The notes: generated from the sequence alone by a model not told the origin. DNA of 64,000 nt from JALZKA01 sp963725035 (GCA_963725035.1 CAVRWX010000001.1:124001-188000), one strand, 5' to 3'; counted from the first letter of the stretch, positions 46,283-55,964 are shown. Numbers and translations are program-made.

Positions 46283-46294
46283 GAGAATATTTTC
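46283..46294. promoter_or_regulatory. AT-rich imperfect palindrome upstream of norB
   Basis: GAGAATATTTTC, an imperfect dyad in otherwise GC-rich DNA, lies 87 bp before the norB start in the 217-bp gap between norB and the divergent pseudogene. It is a candidate promoter or regulator site. No FNR/DNR-type TTGAT-N4-ATCAA box is seen. The rest of the gap shows nothing I can support. Confidence 0.3.
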
Positions 46295-46380
46295 GGGGCG
46301 ATGTGCGACTGCGACGTCTGCGGACGCAGCCACGACACGGCTTCCCGGTCTGATCTCGACCGCGGCTGAGGGGTCCTTGC

Positions 46381-48765
46381 GTGAGCGCTCATGGCAGCGA
46401 AGATCCAGGCGCAGGCGCCCCCGGCACCATGAAGCGCGATCTCCTGATCTCCAAGCGCTGGTTTCAGGCTGCCGTTCTCGTCTTTTTGTTCGGGTTCTTC
46501 ATCATGGGCCTGCTCGCGTATCGCACCTACAGCGCGGACCCGCCGATCGCCGAGAGGGCTGTCGACCCCGAGGGCAACACCGTCTATACGGGCGACGACG
46601 TCTCGGAAGGGCAGACGATCTTCCTGTCCAACGGGCTCATGCAGTACGGGTCCATCTTCGGCCACGGCGCCTATCTCGGCCCCGACTACACCGCCGACTA
46701 TCTGCGCCGCTCCGCGCTCATCGTCGAGGAGGGATACCGCGAAGACGGCATGTCCGATCCCCGGGCAGAAACGATCTCCGACTTCCGGACGAACCGCTAC
46801 GACGCGGACTCCGACACGCTCGAGTTGACAGAGGGGCAGGCGCTCGCTTTCGAGGAGCTGCAAGCCCACTATGCCGAGCAGCTCGGCAAGCCCACGACGG
46901 AGAACGGACTTCGCCCCGATGCGATCACCGACCCCGAGAAGATCCAGAAGCTGACGGCGTTCTTCGCGTGGTCAGCCTGGGCCGCGGCCGCGGAACGCCC
47001 AGGCCACGAGTACTCGTACACGAACAACTGGCCGCCCGAGGCGCTCGTCGACAACGGGCCGACTGCGCACACGGTGCTTTGGAGCGTGGTCTCGCTGATC
47101 GCGCTCCTTGGCGGCATCGGGCTTCTCTTCGCTGCGTTTGGGCGCTGGAACTGGCTGGGATGGCGCGGCCGCGAGCAGGCGACCCTCTCGTTCCGCCGGC
47201 CGGGAGATGTCGCCCTCACCCCCGCCCAGAAAGCCTGCGCGTGGTTCTTCCTCGTCATGGCCGTGCTGTTCTTGATCCAGACGCTTGTCGGCGCCGCCTC
47301 GCAGCACTACCGGGCTGAGCTCGGCGACTTCTTCGGTATCGACCTCGCCGAGATCCTGCCGTTCAACCTCGCGCGCACGTGGCATGTCCAGCTCGCCATC
47401 TTCTTCGTCTCCACCTCGTTCCTGGCGGCCGGGATCTTCCTGTTGCCCCTCATCTCGGGCCGCGAGCCCAAGCGGCAGTCGTGGCTTGCCTACGCACTCC
47501 TGGTGGCTCTTGCAATCGTCGTGTTCGGCTCCATGTTCGGCGAGTTCGCGGGCATCCACGGGTGGCTCGACGAGGGCTCGATCTTCGGCCTCCAGGGCTT
47601 CGAGTACCTGGACCTGGGAAGGTTCTGGCAGGTCCTGCTGGTGATCGGGCTCTTCTTCTGGGCCGCGATCATCTTCCGGGGGCTACGAGGGCGCCTCGCG
47701 GGCGAGCACAAGGGCAACCTGCCATGGCTCTTCTTCTTCGCCGCGCTAGCGATCCCGGCCTTCTACGCCGTCGGGCTCCTGGCCCGCCAGGGCGACTCGT
47801 TCACGGTCACCGACTTCTGGCGGTTCTGGGTCGTACACCTGTGGGTCGAGGACTTCCTGGAGCTCTTCACCACCGATCATGGTCGCGTACGTCTTCGTGC
47901 TACTCGGCGTGGTGCGCGAGCGCGTGGCGCTGACCGTCGTCTATCCTCGACATCATCCTTTACTCCCTGGGCGGCGTCATCGGCACGATGCACCACCTCT
48001 ACTTCTCGGGCGAGCCGGCGGAGCACCTGGCGCTGGGCGCAGTGTTCTCGGCCGCCGAGGTGATCCCGCTGACCTTCCTCACGGTCGAGGCCTGGAGCTT
48101 CCTCCAGCTCGGATCGCGCCAGGAATCGCGCTCGAAGACCCCCTTCCCGCACAGATGGGCGGTCATGTTCCTGGTGGCCGTCGGTTTCTGGAACTTCCTG
48201 GGCGCGGGGATCTTCGGGTTCCTGATCAACCTGCCGATCGTCTCCTACTACGAGATCGGCACAGCGCTGACCGCGAACCACGGACACGCGGCGATGATGG
48301 GGGTCTACGGCATGCTCGCTGTGGGCCTTGCGCTCTTTTGCTTGCGCTACCTCATCCCCGCCGATCGCTGGCCCGACCGGATGGCGAAATGGAGCTTCTG
48401 GTCTCTCAACATCGGCTTAGCCTGGATGACATTCGCGACCCTGCTCCCACTCGGGTTCATCCAGCTCTACGAGTCGGTCGCGAACGGCTACTACGAGGCT
48501 CGCTCGCTCGAGTTCCTGACCAACGACACCAACGCGCTGATCGAGTGGATCCGATTGCCGGGCGACATCCTGTTCATCGCCGGCGGCGTCATACCGCTCG
48601 TCTACATCTGCTACCTCGGGGTCCGGTACCGAGTGAAGAAGACGACGACCGACGAGCCCGACGACATCCTGTTCACCGAGATCACCACCCCCACCGGAGC
48701 CGGGCGCCTCGATGTCCACAATGCGCGCCGACCACCCGCGCGACCCCGGCGGTCGATCGCCGTGA
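46381..48765 (+). CDS. norB: Quinol-dependent nitric oxide reductase (qNOR), two frameshifts
   Basis: About 790 aa. An N-terminal helix and a periplasmic extension replacing NorC (EGQTIFLSNGLMQYGSIFGHGAYLG, about 60-85) precede a heme-copper core: ARTWHVQLAIFFVSTSFLAAG, FWVVHLWVEDFLELFTT with a metal His and Glu, GVIGTMHHLYFSGEP with the His pair, and ALTANHGHAAMMGVYG with the heme ligands. It reduces NO to N2O with quinol. Frames change near 47875 and near 48700; the true stop is probably the TGA at 48763-48765 overlapping the next GTG. Confidence 0.9.
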
Positions 48766-49304
48766 GCGGCATCTCGATCGAGGTCGTTGGCGCATGCGCG
48801 TACGCGCTCGTCCTCTTCGCCGCCGCGCTCGGCCTCGACGCCATGGCGCGCCACTCCAATCGCCGTTCTGGCCGCTATCGGACCGCCGGCTTCGAGTTCA
48901 AGCCCGAGCACGATTTGTGGATCTGCCCGGAGGGCCAGGAGCTCAAGCGGCACACGGTTGATCCCCACATGCGCGTCGTCCGCTATCGCGCCAGCCCGCA
49001 GACATGTAACGCGTGCCCGGCGAAGGACGGCTGCACCGACTCGTACGAAGGCCGCGAGCTCGTGCAGCCACTCGACTCGTGGCCGCATTCGGAAGCTGGG
49101 CGCTTTCACCGCGGCATCTCGGTCGTCTTGTTGGCGCTCGCAGTACTCGTCCTCGTGATCGCCGCCGTCCGGCACCACGAGCCCGAGGAGCTTCTGGCGC
49201 TCGGCATCGCCATGCTCCCTGTCGCGATCGCGTTCCCCCGGATGCTGGCGACGGTTCTCCACACCCCAAGCGGCTTTCCCGCGGGCGCGGTGGACGTCAA
49301 GTGA
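48762..49304 (+). CDS. NOR-linked membrane protein with a cysteine knuckle
   Basis: 180 aa. An N-terminal transmembrane helix (EVVGACAYALVLFAAALGL), a soluble segment with LWICPEGQELKR and TCNACPAKDGC (C-x2-C-x5-C), and two C-terminal helices (SVVLLALAVLVLVIAAV and ELLALGIAMLPVAIAF). The knuckle resembles the zinc-binding part of some transposase fragments, but no DDE catalytic region exists. It is wedged between norB (GTGA overlap) and the hemerythrin gene (GTGA overlap), so a role in NO or iron sensing/handling is plausible. The frame is also open into norB, so a fusion cannot be excluded. Confidence 0.65.
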   Translation: MSGISIEVVGACAYALVLFAAALGLDAMARHSNRRSGRYRTAGFEFKPEHDLWICPEGQELKRHTVDPHMRVVRYRASPQTCNACPAKDGCTDSYEGRELVQPLDSWPHSEAGRFHRGISVVLLALAVLVLVIAAVRHHEPEELLALGIAMLPVAIAFPRMLATVLHTPSGFPAGAVDVK

Positions 49305-49725
49305 AGCGCGCCGAGGAGCTGCACCCCCTCTCGCACGACCATCACAGGGCGCTCTATGCGGCGATGCTCATGGGCCGCGCGACCGAGGTGGAGCCGGCTC
49401 GAACGGAAGCACTGTCCTTCTGGCAAGAGAAGGGACTTGCGCATCTTGCGCTCGAAGAAAGAGTCCTGCTTCCAGGGTGGACCTCCCGAGATCCAGGCCA
49501 CGAGCCGGAGCTTGCCGAGAGGGTGATGCGTGAGCACCACGAGCTGCGGATCGGATTCCGCGCGCTCGAGAGCGGGCCCGAGTCCGTCGAGGCGATGAAC
49601 GAACTCGGACGGGACCTTGAGCGCCACGTCCGGTTCGAGGAGCGCGAGCTTTTCCCGCGATCGAATCGAGCCTTGGCGCGGACGCTCTTGCCGATCTCGG
49701 CGCAGAGATCGCCGAAGCGCGCTGA
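49301..49725 (+). CDS. Hemerythrin HHE-domain protein (one frameshift)
   Basis: About 141 aa. ELHPLSHDHHRALY supplies the first His ligands, LEERVLLPGW, MREHHELRIGFRALE and ERHVRFEERELFPR the remaining His/Glu ligands of a di-iron four-helix bundle. The frame changes near 49660; read across it the protein ends GADALADLGAEIAEAR. Hemerythrins next to NO reductase are usual in NO/oxygen response. GTG overlaps the preceding stop. Confidence 0.85.
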
Positions 49726-49788
49726 CGGTCAGCCGCGTGCCCGTCGTCGTCCTGCCGGATGCTGCGCCGGAGCGCCCGAGACGGCGAT

Positions 49789-49817
49789 GCGCCGGCCCCC
49801 GGGGCGGGAGCCGGCGC
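49789..49817. terminator. Hairpin between convergent genes
   Basis: GCGCCGGC (49789-49796) pairs with GCCGGCGC (49810-49817); inner C-runs and G-runs extend the stem with one bulge. It sits between the hemerythrin stop (49725) and the convergent lipoprotein stop (49830). Confidence 0.6.
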
Positions 49818-49829
49818 GCTCGCCTTCAG

Positions 49830-50322
49830 CTACTCGACTTCGAACTCCACGAGCTGGCCGAGCTCGTAGTGAGCGCCGTCCTCGTCCTGGATCGGGCAGA
49901 GCATCACGTACGGGCCGGGCCCGACGTCCTCTTCGAGCTCGACGGTCGTGGACTCACCGGGGGCCGCTTCGGCCTCGGCGATCGTCGTCGCCGTGCCCTT
50001 CTCGCCCTCGGCCTTGATGGCCTCCTCGAGCTCGACGCCCTCGGCGAGCTGCGCCCAGACCATCACGTGGAACTTCTCGCCCTGGTTGTCGAACGTGACC
50101 TCTTCGGTCTCGGCCGTGGGCGTGGCGGTCAGGTCGAACTCGTATTCGGTCGCGGTGACCGTGACCGCCTCGGCGCTCTCGGTTTCTGTCGGTTTCGGGC
50201 TCGTCGGTCTCGGAGCCTTCGTCGTCGTCATCGCCGCACGCGGCTACACCGAATGCAAGCGCTCCGGCGATCGCGAGGCTCGCGAATGCGCGCTTCCCCC
50301 CGCCAACAGTCGTGAACTTCAC
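49830..50322 (-). CDS. Cupredoxin-like lipoprotein (one frameshift)
   Basis: About 163 aa. Lipoprotein signal LAIAGALAFGVAACGDDDD, an acidic/Thr linker, then a beta-sandwich (TVTATEYEFDLTATPTAETE, VTFDNQGEKFHVMVW) ending VGPGPYVMLCPIQDEDGAHYELG. H (in KFHVM), C (MLCPI) and a late H resemble a type 1 copper site. The frame changes near 50190 in the linker. It is convergent with the NO operon and may be an exported electron carrier or copper protein; this is inference. Confidence 0.75.
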
Positions 50323-50415
50323 ACTGCCTCCCTAGTTAGTTGGACGGACCGCACGCACCCTAATGCCCCGGGCGGCGCAGTGTCCAGAGGCCGTGCGCGA
50401 GAGTAAGTTCGGGCA

Positions 50416-51531
50416 GTGAAGAAGATCTCGAACGTGGGCGAGTCACCCCTGTTTCGCGACGACGGTCCTCTTGGCGCCAGGATCATCCGCCGCGTCCGCG
50501 GGATCTCGCTCGAGATCATCGCGTTCGTCCTGGTCACGGTGCTCCTGCCGGTGCTTCTCGTCGGCGCCGCCATCGTCGATCTGGCTCTCTGGCTCAAGCG
50601 CCGCAAGCCGTGGGTTGCCGTGCGCCTGACCGCGTTCCTGTGGTGGTTTCTCTTCGGCGAGATGCGCGCGCTGCTTGGCCTCCTCGGCATCTGGATCGTC
50701 ACCGGCGCGTGGTTCGGCGTCGGCTCACGCCGGCGGCGCGTGCTGCTCTACCGCCTGCGTGTCCACTGGTGCACGAGCCACCTCAGCGGAATCCGCGTCC
50801 TCTTCGGCCTTCGCTTCGAGATCGAGGGGCTCGATGAGGCCGCGCCGGGGCCAGTGATGGTCATGCTTCGCCACGCATCGATCATCGACAACATGCTTCC
50901 GGACTCGATCGTCTCCCGGACGCACGGGATCGGGCTCCGCTACGTGATCAAGCGTGAGCTCCAGATGATCCCGACGATCGACATCGGCGGGCGCTGGGTT
51001 CCGACGAACTTCATCCGTCGCGGCTCGGGCGATGCCGAGACTGAGATCTCGCAGCTGCTCCAGCTCACAGAGGACCTGGGCGAGGGCGAGGGCATCCTGA
51101 TCTATCCCGAGGGCACGAGGTTCACTCCGGCCAAGCTCAAGCGGGCGCAGGAGATCGTCCGCGAGCGCCAGCCCGAAATGGCGCCGATGGCCGATCGCCT
51201 TCAGCACCTGCTGCCGCCGCGGCTCGGGGGCCCGCTTGCCCTCATCGACAAGGCGCCGGATGTGGACATCGTCTTCTGCGGACACGTGGGCTTCGACGGC
51301 TTTCAGCACATCTCGGATGTCTGGGCGGGAGAGCTGGTCGGCTCCGTGATCGGTGTCAAGTTCTGGCGCGTGCCGGCCGCGGAGATCCCCGGGGACGAAG
51401 CGGGCCGCGCCGAGTGGCTCTACCGCAACTGGCAGCAGATGGACGACTGGATCGGCTCGAAGATCGAGCGCTCCGAGGCCGAGCAGGGACGCTTCGAGGA
51501 CGCGCACGCTCGGGTAGGCGAAGGCACATGA
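50416..51531 (+). CDS. 1-acyl-glycerol-3-phosphate acyltransferase-like (PlsC/LPLAT)
   Basis: 371 aa. Two N-terminal transmembrane segments (IIAFVLVTVLLPVLLVGAAI; FLWWFLFGEMRALLGLLGIW) precede the acyltransferase domain: RHASIIDNM contains HX4D, and YPEGTRF the EGTR motif; NFIRRGSGDA is the intermediate motif. It transfers acyl groups from CoA/ACP to a lysophospholipid or related acceptor at the membrane. The C-terminal 120 residues are family-typical. The next gene overlaps by ATGA. Confidence 0.85.
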   Translation: MKKISNVGESPLFRDDGPLGARIIRRVRGISLEIIAFVLVTVLLPVLLVGAAIVDLALWLKRRKPWVAVRLTAFLWWFLFGEMRALLGLLGIWIVTGAWFGVGSRRRRVLLYRLRVHWCTSHLSGIRVLFGLRFEIEGLDEAAPGPVMVMLRHASIIDNMLPDSIVSRTHGIGLRYVIKRELQMIPTIDIGGRWVPTNFIRRGSGDAETEISQLLQLTEDLGEGEGILIYPEGTRFTPAKLKRAQEIVRERQPEMAPMADRLQHLLPPRLGGPLALIDKAPDVDIVFCGHVGFDGFQHISDVWAGELVGSVIGVKFWRVPAAEIPGDEAGRAEWLYRNWQQMDDWIGSKIERSEAEQGRFEDAHARVGEGT

Positions 51532-51728
51532 ACGCCAACGCAGCCCCGACCCTCGAAACGCCGGTGCCTCCCGGCCCCGGCGGCCCGCCCACGCCCGACC
51601 CTTGCCCGCCCGTCCCCCGGTCCCGATCCCAGCCCCCTGCCCCCGGAGCCCGAGCCCGAGCCGCCGGTCGAGCCGCCGATGGAGCCGCCGGGGCCCGTCC
51701 CGCCCACTCCCAACCCCGCGCCGATCTA
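51528..51728 (+). CDS. Small proline-rich protein (frame disturbed)
   Basis: About 67 codons from an ATG that overlaps the acyltransferase stop (ATGA). It begins MNANAAPTLETPVPPGP and, after a frame change near 51605, continues PLPPEPEPEPPVEPPMEPPG and ends NPAPI. The nearly pure Pro/Glu/Gly composition in one rescued frame suggests a real small gene rather than chance. The function is unknown. Confidence 0.45.
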
Positions 51729-51754
51729 AGCCTGCTAGCGTTTAGGCTCCCGCG

Positions 51755-52993
51755 GTGGACGCTTCCGCGGCAATCGACGGACTCGACCGGACCGAGGCGA
51801 AGCTCGAGGCCTATGCGGCCGAGCGCGGCCTGGTGGTCCGGCCCGAGTTGATCTGGCCGGGGATGCCGCTGCCTCGCGAGCAGACGGGCGGGATCCGGCA
51901 TGCGTGCTGGTCGGTGGCCGGAAAGCTTCCCGGCGGGGTCCCGGGACGGCTGCGCCACCAGGCGCTCTACGGCAAGACCTTCGGCATGAACGTCGCGCAG
52001 CAGCACACGATCATGGTCTGCCGCATTCCCGAGTCGGTCGGCTACCTGCCGATGCTCTCGGTGCGGGCGGAGGGGCTCGAGCCCGCGCTCTTCTACTGGG
52101 CGAACGACCGCCGTCCCCGCGAGGACGTCGGCGGCTTCGAGTCGACGGAGCTCGACCGGCGCTACATCGTCGAGGTCGCGAAGGGCCAGGACCACGCGTG
52201 GCTCCGGCAGATGTTCCCGCCCTCGTTCATCGACTGGCTTGCCTCGAACACGCCGGTTGACTTCGGCTTCCGCCTCGACAACGGCGTCTTTACCTGCGAG
52301 TGCCCGCAGTACCGCGGCCAGCACCGGGCCGACGGCGAGGTGGACGAGGAGCACCTCGACCTTCTGGCGGGAGCCGGCGGGAAGGCCGGCAGCCGGATCC
52401 GCGACGAGGTCCTCGAAGAGGCGGACGTCAGCTGGGGCGGGACCAACCCGGACTCCGCCGCGGCGCACGAGGCGCGGGCAAGCCAGCCGCTCGGCGGTCG
52501 CCTGATCCGCATGATCACGAAGTTCGCCGAGGGGATTGACACGAGCGTCAAGGACTTCGGCGACAAGCACGGGATGGAGCCAAAGACCACCTCTGAGTTC
52601 CACGCCAACCACATCCGCCTTCCCATGCCCGGCACCGCCACGGACGTCCTCCAGGGGTCGCTTCCCGGAAGCGACCGGCAGGGCGAGCTCGCCTGGCTCA
52701 AGTTCTCGAGCATGGTCGACATGGAGAAGAACTACATCGCGATCGTCGTCGACACCGGACGCGACCTGCCGAGCGCGTGGATCGACTCCGAGGACGTGAC
52801 CATCCCGGGCTTCGGCGAGGGCATCTCCGAGCGTGCGCTCGAGCTGGCCAAGGCGGGGACATATGGAGTCTCGACGGACGGCAAGAAGGCCTGCGTCTAT
52901 TTCAAGAGCAACTCGCCGGGCAACTGGCCCAGCGGCGCCGAGGTCGAAGGGTTCATCCCCCGCGCCCTCGAGCTCGCGGATTCGCTGTCGTGA
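51755..52993 (+). CDS. Conserved protein, function unknown (412 aa)
   Basis: 412 aa, soluble, no signal. It has one cluster of Cys residues (VFTCECPQYRGQH, near residue 185) and a duplicated look: FGMNVAQQHTIMVCRIPES and LAWLKFSSMVDMEKNYIAIVVD. No catalytic motif is recognised. GTG start. The stop overlaps the next GTG (GTGA), so it is coupled to the cupin gene. Confidence 0.65.
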   Translation: MDASAAIDGLDRTEAKLEAYAAERGLVVRPELIWPGMPLPREQTGGIRHACWSVAGKLPGGVPGRLRHQALYGKTFGMNVAQQHTIMVCRIPESVGYLPMLSVRAEGLEPALFYWANDRRPREDVGGFESTELDRRYIVEVAKGQDHAWLRQMFPPSFIDWLASNTPVDFGFRLDNGVFTCECPQYRGQHRADGEVDEEHLDLLAGAGGKAGSRIRDEVLEEADVSWGGTNPDSAAAHEARASQPLGGRLIRMITKFAEGIDTSVKDFGDKHGMEPKTTSEFHANHIRLPMPGTATDVLQGSLPGSDRQGELAWLKFSSMVDMEKNYIAIVVDTGRDLPSAWIDSEDVTIPGFGEGISERALELAKAGTYGVSTDGKKACVYFKSNSPGNWPSGAEVEGFIPRALELADSLS

Positions 52994-53433
52994 ACGACGC
53001 CGCGGACTCAGAGCTCAAGCTGGGGCCGACGGCTCGTCTCCGGATCGTCAGAAGCGACGCCGAGGAGCTCGAGGTCGAGGCCACGTATGCGGCCGGGAGC
53101 GCGGCGCCGCCAAACCACTTTCACCCGGCTCAGGACGAGGAGTTCGAGATCCTCGAGGGGTCGATGCAGGTTCGGATCGACGGTGCGCCCGAGAGAACGC
53201 TTCGCGAGGGTGAGACGCTCGACGTGCCGCGTGGGACGCCCCACACGATGTGGAACGGCGGGGACGTCCCCGCCCGCACCAGATGGATCACCCGCCCGGC
53301 GGGAAGAACCGAAGGTTGGTTCCGGACCCTCGACTCGTTCCAGCGGCGCGCCGAGCGCGACGAGGCCGTTGAGCCGGAGGAGTACACCACCGCCTTCGCG
53401 GAGTACCAGGACGTCTTCCGGCTGGCGCCGTAG
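52990..53433 (+). CDS. Cupin-domain protein
   Basis: 147 aa. PPNHFHPAQDEEFEILEGSM is cupin motif 1 with HFH and Glu metal ligands; GETLDVPRGTPHTMWN is motif 2 with the last His. A helical C-terminus (FQRRAERDEAVEPEEYTTAF) follows. It is likely a metal-dependent small-molecule enzyme or binding protein; the substrate is unknown. It is translationally coupled to the 412-aa gene. Confidence 0.85.
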   Translation: MNDAADSELKLGPTARLRIVRSDAEELEVEATYAAGSAAPPNHFHPAQDEEFEILEGSMQVRIDGAPERTLREGETLDVPRGTPHTMWNGGDVPARTRWITRPAGRTEGWFRTLDSFQRRAERDEAVEPEEYTTAFAEYQDVFRLAP

Positions 53434-54351
53434 CTAGTCGGCCTCGATCGCGACGCGCCGGGGAGTCGCGGCGCCGGCAAGCCGTTGCTCCTGGCGCTCC
53501 GGGCTGATCCGGACCACGTCCCAGGCAAGCCCGAGCTTCTCCAGCAGGGTGATCACGGCGGCCGAGATGTCGATCTCCCACCAGCGCAGGCCCTGCTTTG
53601 CCGCGCGCGGAAACGCGTGGTGGTTGTGGTGCCACGACTCGCCAAGCGACGGGATCGCGAGCCAGAACACGTTGGTCGACTCGTCCTCGATGTCGAACCG
53701 CCGGCTTCCGAAGAAGTGGCAGACGGAGTTGATCGACCAGGTGATGTGGTGGACGAAGAAGATCCGGACGAACCCGCCCCACAGAAGGCCGGTCAGCGCG
53801 CCGGCAAGTGTGCCGGTGAGCGCGAAGCCGAGCGCGGCGGGGATTGCGAGGGTCAGGCCCACCAGCGGCAGGAACGCGTAGTTGATCTTCCGCATGATCG
53901 GGTCCTCAAGGAGGTCCGGGGCGAAGCGCCGCTTCGTGGCCTGGCCCTGGGTGTCGACGAGCCAGCCCATGTGGGCGTACCAAAGCCCGGACAGCGCGCC
54001 GCGCAGGCCCTCGCCGTGACCGTGCGGCGAGTGCGGGTCCCCCTCCTGGTCGGTGAAAGCGTGGTGCTTGCGGTGGTCGGCGACCCAGTCGATGATCGAG
54101 CCTTGGACCGCCATCGAGCCCAGGACGGCGAGGGAGTAGCGCACGGACGGCTTGGCCTCGAAGGCCCGGTGGGTGAACAGGCGGTGGTAGCCGATGGTGA
54201 TACCGAACGCCGTCGGCAGGTACATCGCGGCGAAGATCGCGAGGTCCGTCGCGCTCACGAGTTGGTTCCAAGACAGGAGCACCGCGGCGAGGAATCCAAC
54301 GAAGGGGAGGATGACGGCGGCGAGGGTGATGTTGCGCTGGAGTCGGCTCAT
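53434..54351 (-). CDS. Acyl-CoA/fatty acid desaturase (delta-9 type)
   Basis: 305 aa, four transmembrane helices. Three His boxes are present in order: GYHRLFTHRAF, ADHRKHHAFTD and ESWHHNHHAFPR; they hold the di-iron centre. GLWYAHMGWL and HHITWSINSVCHFFG are also family-typical. It introduces a cis double bond into acyl chains, so it could feed the CFA-like methyltransferase at 18984-19892. It is divergent from the PucR-type gene. Confidence 0.93.
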   Translation of the reverse strand: MSRLQRNITLAAVILPFVGFLAAVLLSWNQLVSATDLAIFAAMYLPTAFGITIGYHRLFTHRAFEAKPSVRYSLAVLGSMAVQGSIIDWVADHRKHHAFTDQEGDPHSPHGHGEGLRGALSGLWYAHMGWLVDTQGQATKRRFAPDLLEDPIMRKINYAFLPLVGLTLAIPAALGFALTGTLAGALTGLLWGGFVRIFFVHHITWSINSVCHFFGSRRFDIEDESTNVFWLAIPSLGESWHHNHHAFPRAAKQGLRWWEIDISAAVITLLEKLGLAWDVVRISPERQEQRLAGAATPRRVAIEAD

Positions 54352-54416
54352 GTCACTAGCTTCGCAAGCAGTACTGGCTTCGACTACTCGTGCGGGTAAG
54401 GATCGATCCGCCAGTT

Positions 54417-54435
54417 TTCATATGATTCCTATGAA
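54417..54435. promoter_or_regulatory. Inverted repeat over the PucR start codon
   Basis: TTCATA-N7-TATGAA (54417-54435), an AT-rich perfect 6-bp dyad, spans ATG 54422 and the in-frame ATG 54431. The location suits autorepression and possibly control of the divergent desaturase. Confidence 0.35.
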
Positions 54436-55648
54436 TTTGGCGACGGATCGAGCACATCTGCAGGCACTTTCTGGCGTCCGCAAGGAGCTGGCGCAGCCGA
54501 TGCGTGAAGCGTTGCCCGCACTGGGAGACGAGGTGATCGCCGAGATCCGCGACTCGGTGCCCGAGTACGCCCAGCCGCTCGAGGGCAGGTTCGGGGAGGG
54601 CGTGCGCACGGGCGTGGGCGTCGCGTTGAGAAGGTTCGTCGACGACGTCGAGCGGCCGGGCGGGGACTCGGAGGGGTGGCGAGCCGTGTATGAGAATCTC
54701 GGCAGGGGCGAGTACCGGCAGGGGCGGACGCTCGAAGCCCTTCTCGCCGCGTACCGGCTGGGCGCCCGCGTCTCGTGGCGGCGGGTCGCCGACGCGGCCA
54801 CGGACGCCGGCGCCACGGCTCCGGAGCTCGCCGCTCTGGCCGAGGCGATCTTCGCCTACATCGACGAGCTCTCCTCGCTCTCGGCCGAGGGGTACTCGGC
54901 CGAGCGGGCCGAGTCGGTCGGTGAGAGACAGCGACAGCGTGAAGAGCTGGTGCGCATGCTGATCGAAGGCGCATCGCCCGAGGCGGTCTCGGCGACGGCG
55001 GACGAGGTCGGCTGGGCCCTGCCGGTGAGCGCCGCCGCGCTGGTGGCGCCGGACGCCGTCCCCGGCGCTCTGGCAACGCGCTTGGGCCACGGCGTCATCG
55101 CGGCGGGGCTCGGCGACGGCGCGGCCTGTGCGATCGTCCCCGATCCCGGCTCGCCGGGACGCGGCGCGACCCTGACTGCAGCGATCGGCGATGGAGTTGC
55201 CGCGATCGGTCCCGAGACAGGCCCCGAGGATCTCGGCCGAAGCTTCGCGCGGGCGAAGCTCGCCGTGGAGGTCGCCGGCGAGGCCGGACTCGGGCCGGGC
55301 CTGATCGTCGCGTCCGAGCACCTTCCCGCGCTGATCCTCCACGGCGATCCCGGCTTGCTCGCCGAGCTGGCCGATTCACGGCTCGGTCCTTTGCGCGACG
55401 AGACCGAGCTATCGCAGGCACGCCTGATGGAGACGCTCAAGGCATGGATCGACCACCCGGGGCGCCCGACCGAGGTCGCTCGCGCCGTTCACGTCCACCC
55501 GCAGACCGCGCGCTACCGCCTGCGCCGTCTACGCGAGCTCCTCGGCGACATCGACGACCCGGCCTCCCGCTTCGAGCTGGCGCTCGCGCTCCGCGCTCCC
55601 CTAAGTGGCATGCCAGGTCGTTCCCAAGCGACAACCGCGCTCAATTAA
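54422..55648 (+). CDS. PucR/CdaR-family transcriptional regulator
   Basis: 408 aa. The N-terminal helical domain (DEVIAEIRDSVPEYAQPLEGR, then EYRQGRTLEALLAAYRLGARVSWRR) is the RsbRD-like sensor often found in PucR regulators; a GGDEF-like CdaR middle region follows (about 185-300); the C-terminal helix-turn-helix is TLKAWIDHPGRPTEVARAVHVHPQTARYRLRRLRELLG. It may control the divergent desaturase, in the manner of lipid-response regulators; this is inference from position. Confidence 0.85.
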   Translation: MIPMNLATDRAHLQALSGVRKELAQPMREALPALGDEVIAEIRDSVPEYAQPLEGRFGEGVRTGVGVALRRFVDDVERPGGDSEGWRAVYENLGRGEYRQGRTLEALLAAYRLGARVSWRRVADAATDAGATAPELAALAEAIFAYIDELSSLSAEGYSAERAESVGERQRQREELVRMLIEGASPEAVSATADEVGWALPVSAAALVAPDAVPGALATRLGHGVIAAGLGDGAACAIVPDPGSPGRGATLTAAIGDGVAAIGPETGPEDLGRSFARAKLAVEVAGEAGLGPGLIVASEHLPALILHGDPGLLAELADSRLGPLRDETELSQARLMETLKAWIDHPGRPTEVARAVHVHPQTARYRLRRLRELLGDIDDPASRFELALALRAPLSGMPGRSQATTALN

Positions 55649-55679
55649 CGCGCGTAGAACCCCGATATAAGACGAACGA

Positions 55680-55964
55680 ATGGATTCACGAGTCGAACGC
55701 GTCGTTTTCGAGACAAACCGCCACTGGATCGTCGGGGACCTCACCCTTCCGAAGGAGGGCTACCGCTCGCGCCTCTCCGAGTTCCTCAACCGCGGCGACC
55801 TGGACTTCATCCCGCTGGTGAACGTCGAGATCTCAAGCGTTGATGCCCAGGGGCACGAGCCCGAGACGAAGCCGTTCATGGCGGTCGCTCGCAGCCACAT
55901 CCAGCTCGCGCATCCCCTCGAGGCCGGGGACAAGCCCCCGTCCGCCAAGGCCAAGCGCAGCTAG
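55680..55964 (+). CDS. DUF6812 small protein
   Basis: 94 aa. RVVFETNRHWIVGDLTLPKEGYRSRLSEFLN and FIPLVNVEISSVD match the DUF6812 core, a small beta protein of unknown function. A Lys-rich tail follows. ATG 55680 follows an AT-richer stretch (GATATAAGACGAACGA). The 3' end overlaps the convergent csaA-like gene by 4 bp. Confidence 0.75.
   Translation: MDSRVERVVFETNRHWIVGDLTLPKEGYRSRLSEFLNRGDLDFIPLVNVEISSVDAQGHEPETKPFMAVARSHIQLAHPLEAGDKPPSAKAKRS

Noticed and set aside
48960..49060. Cysteine-knuckle protein as a transposase
   Set aside because: It has no DDE catalytic core, is flanked by transmembrane helices, and is translationally coupled to NO-operon genes on both sides.
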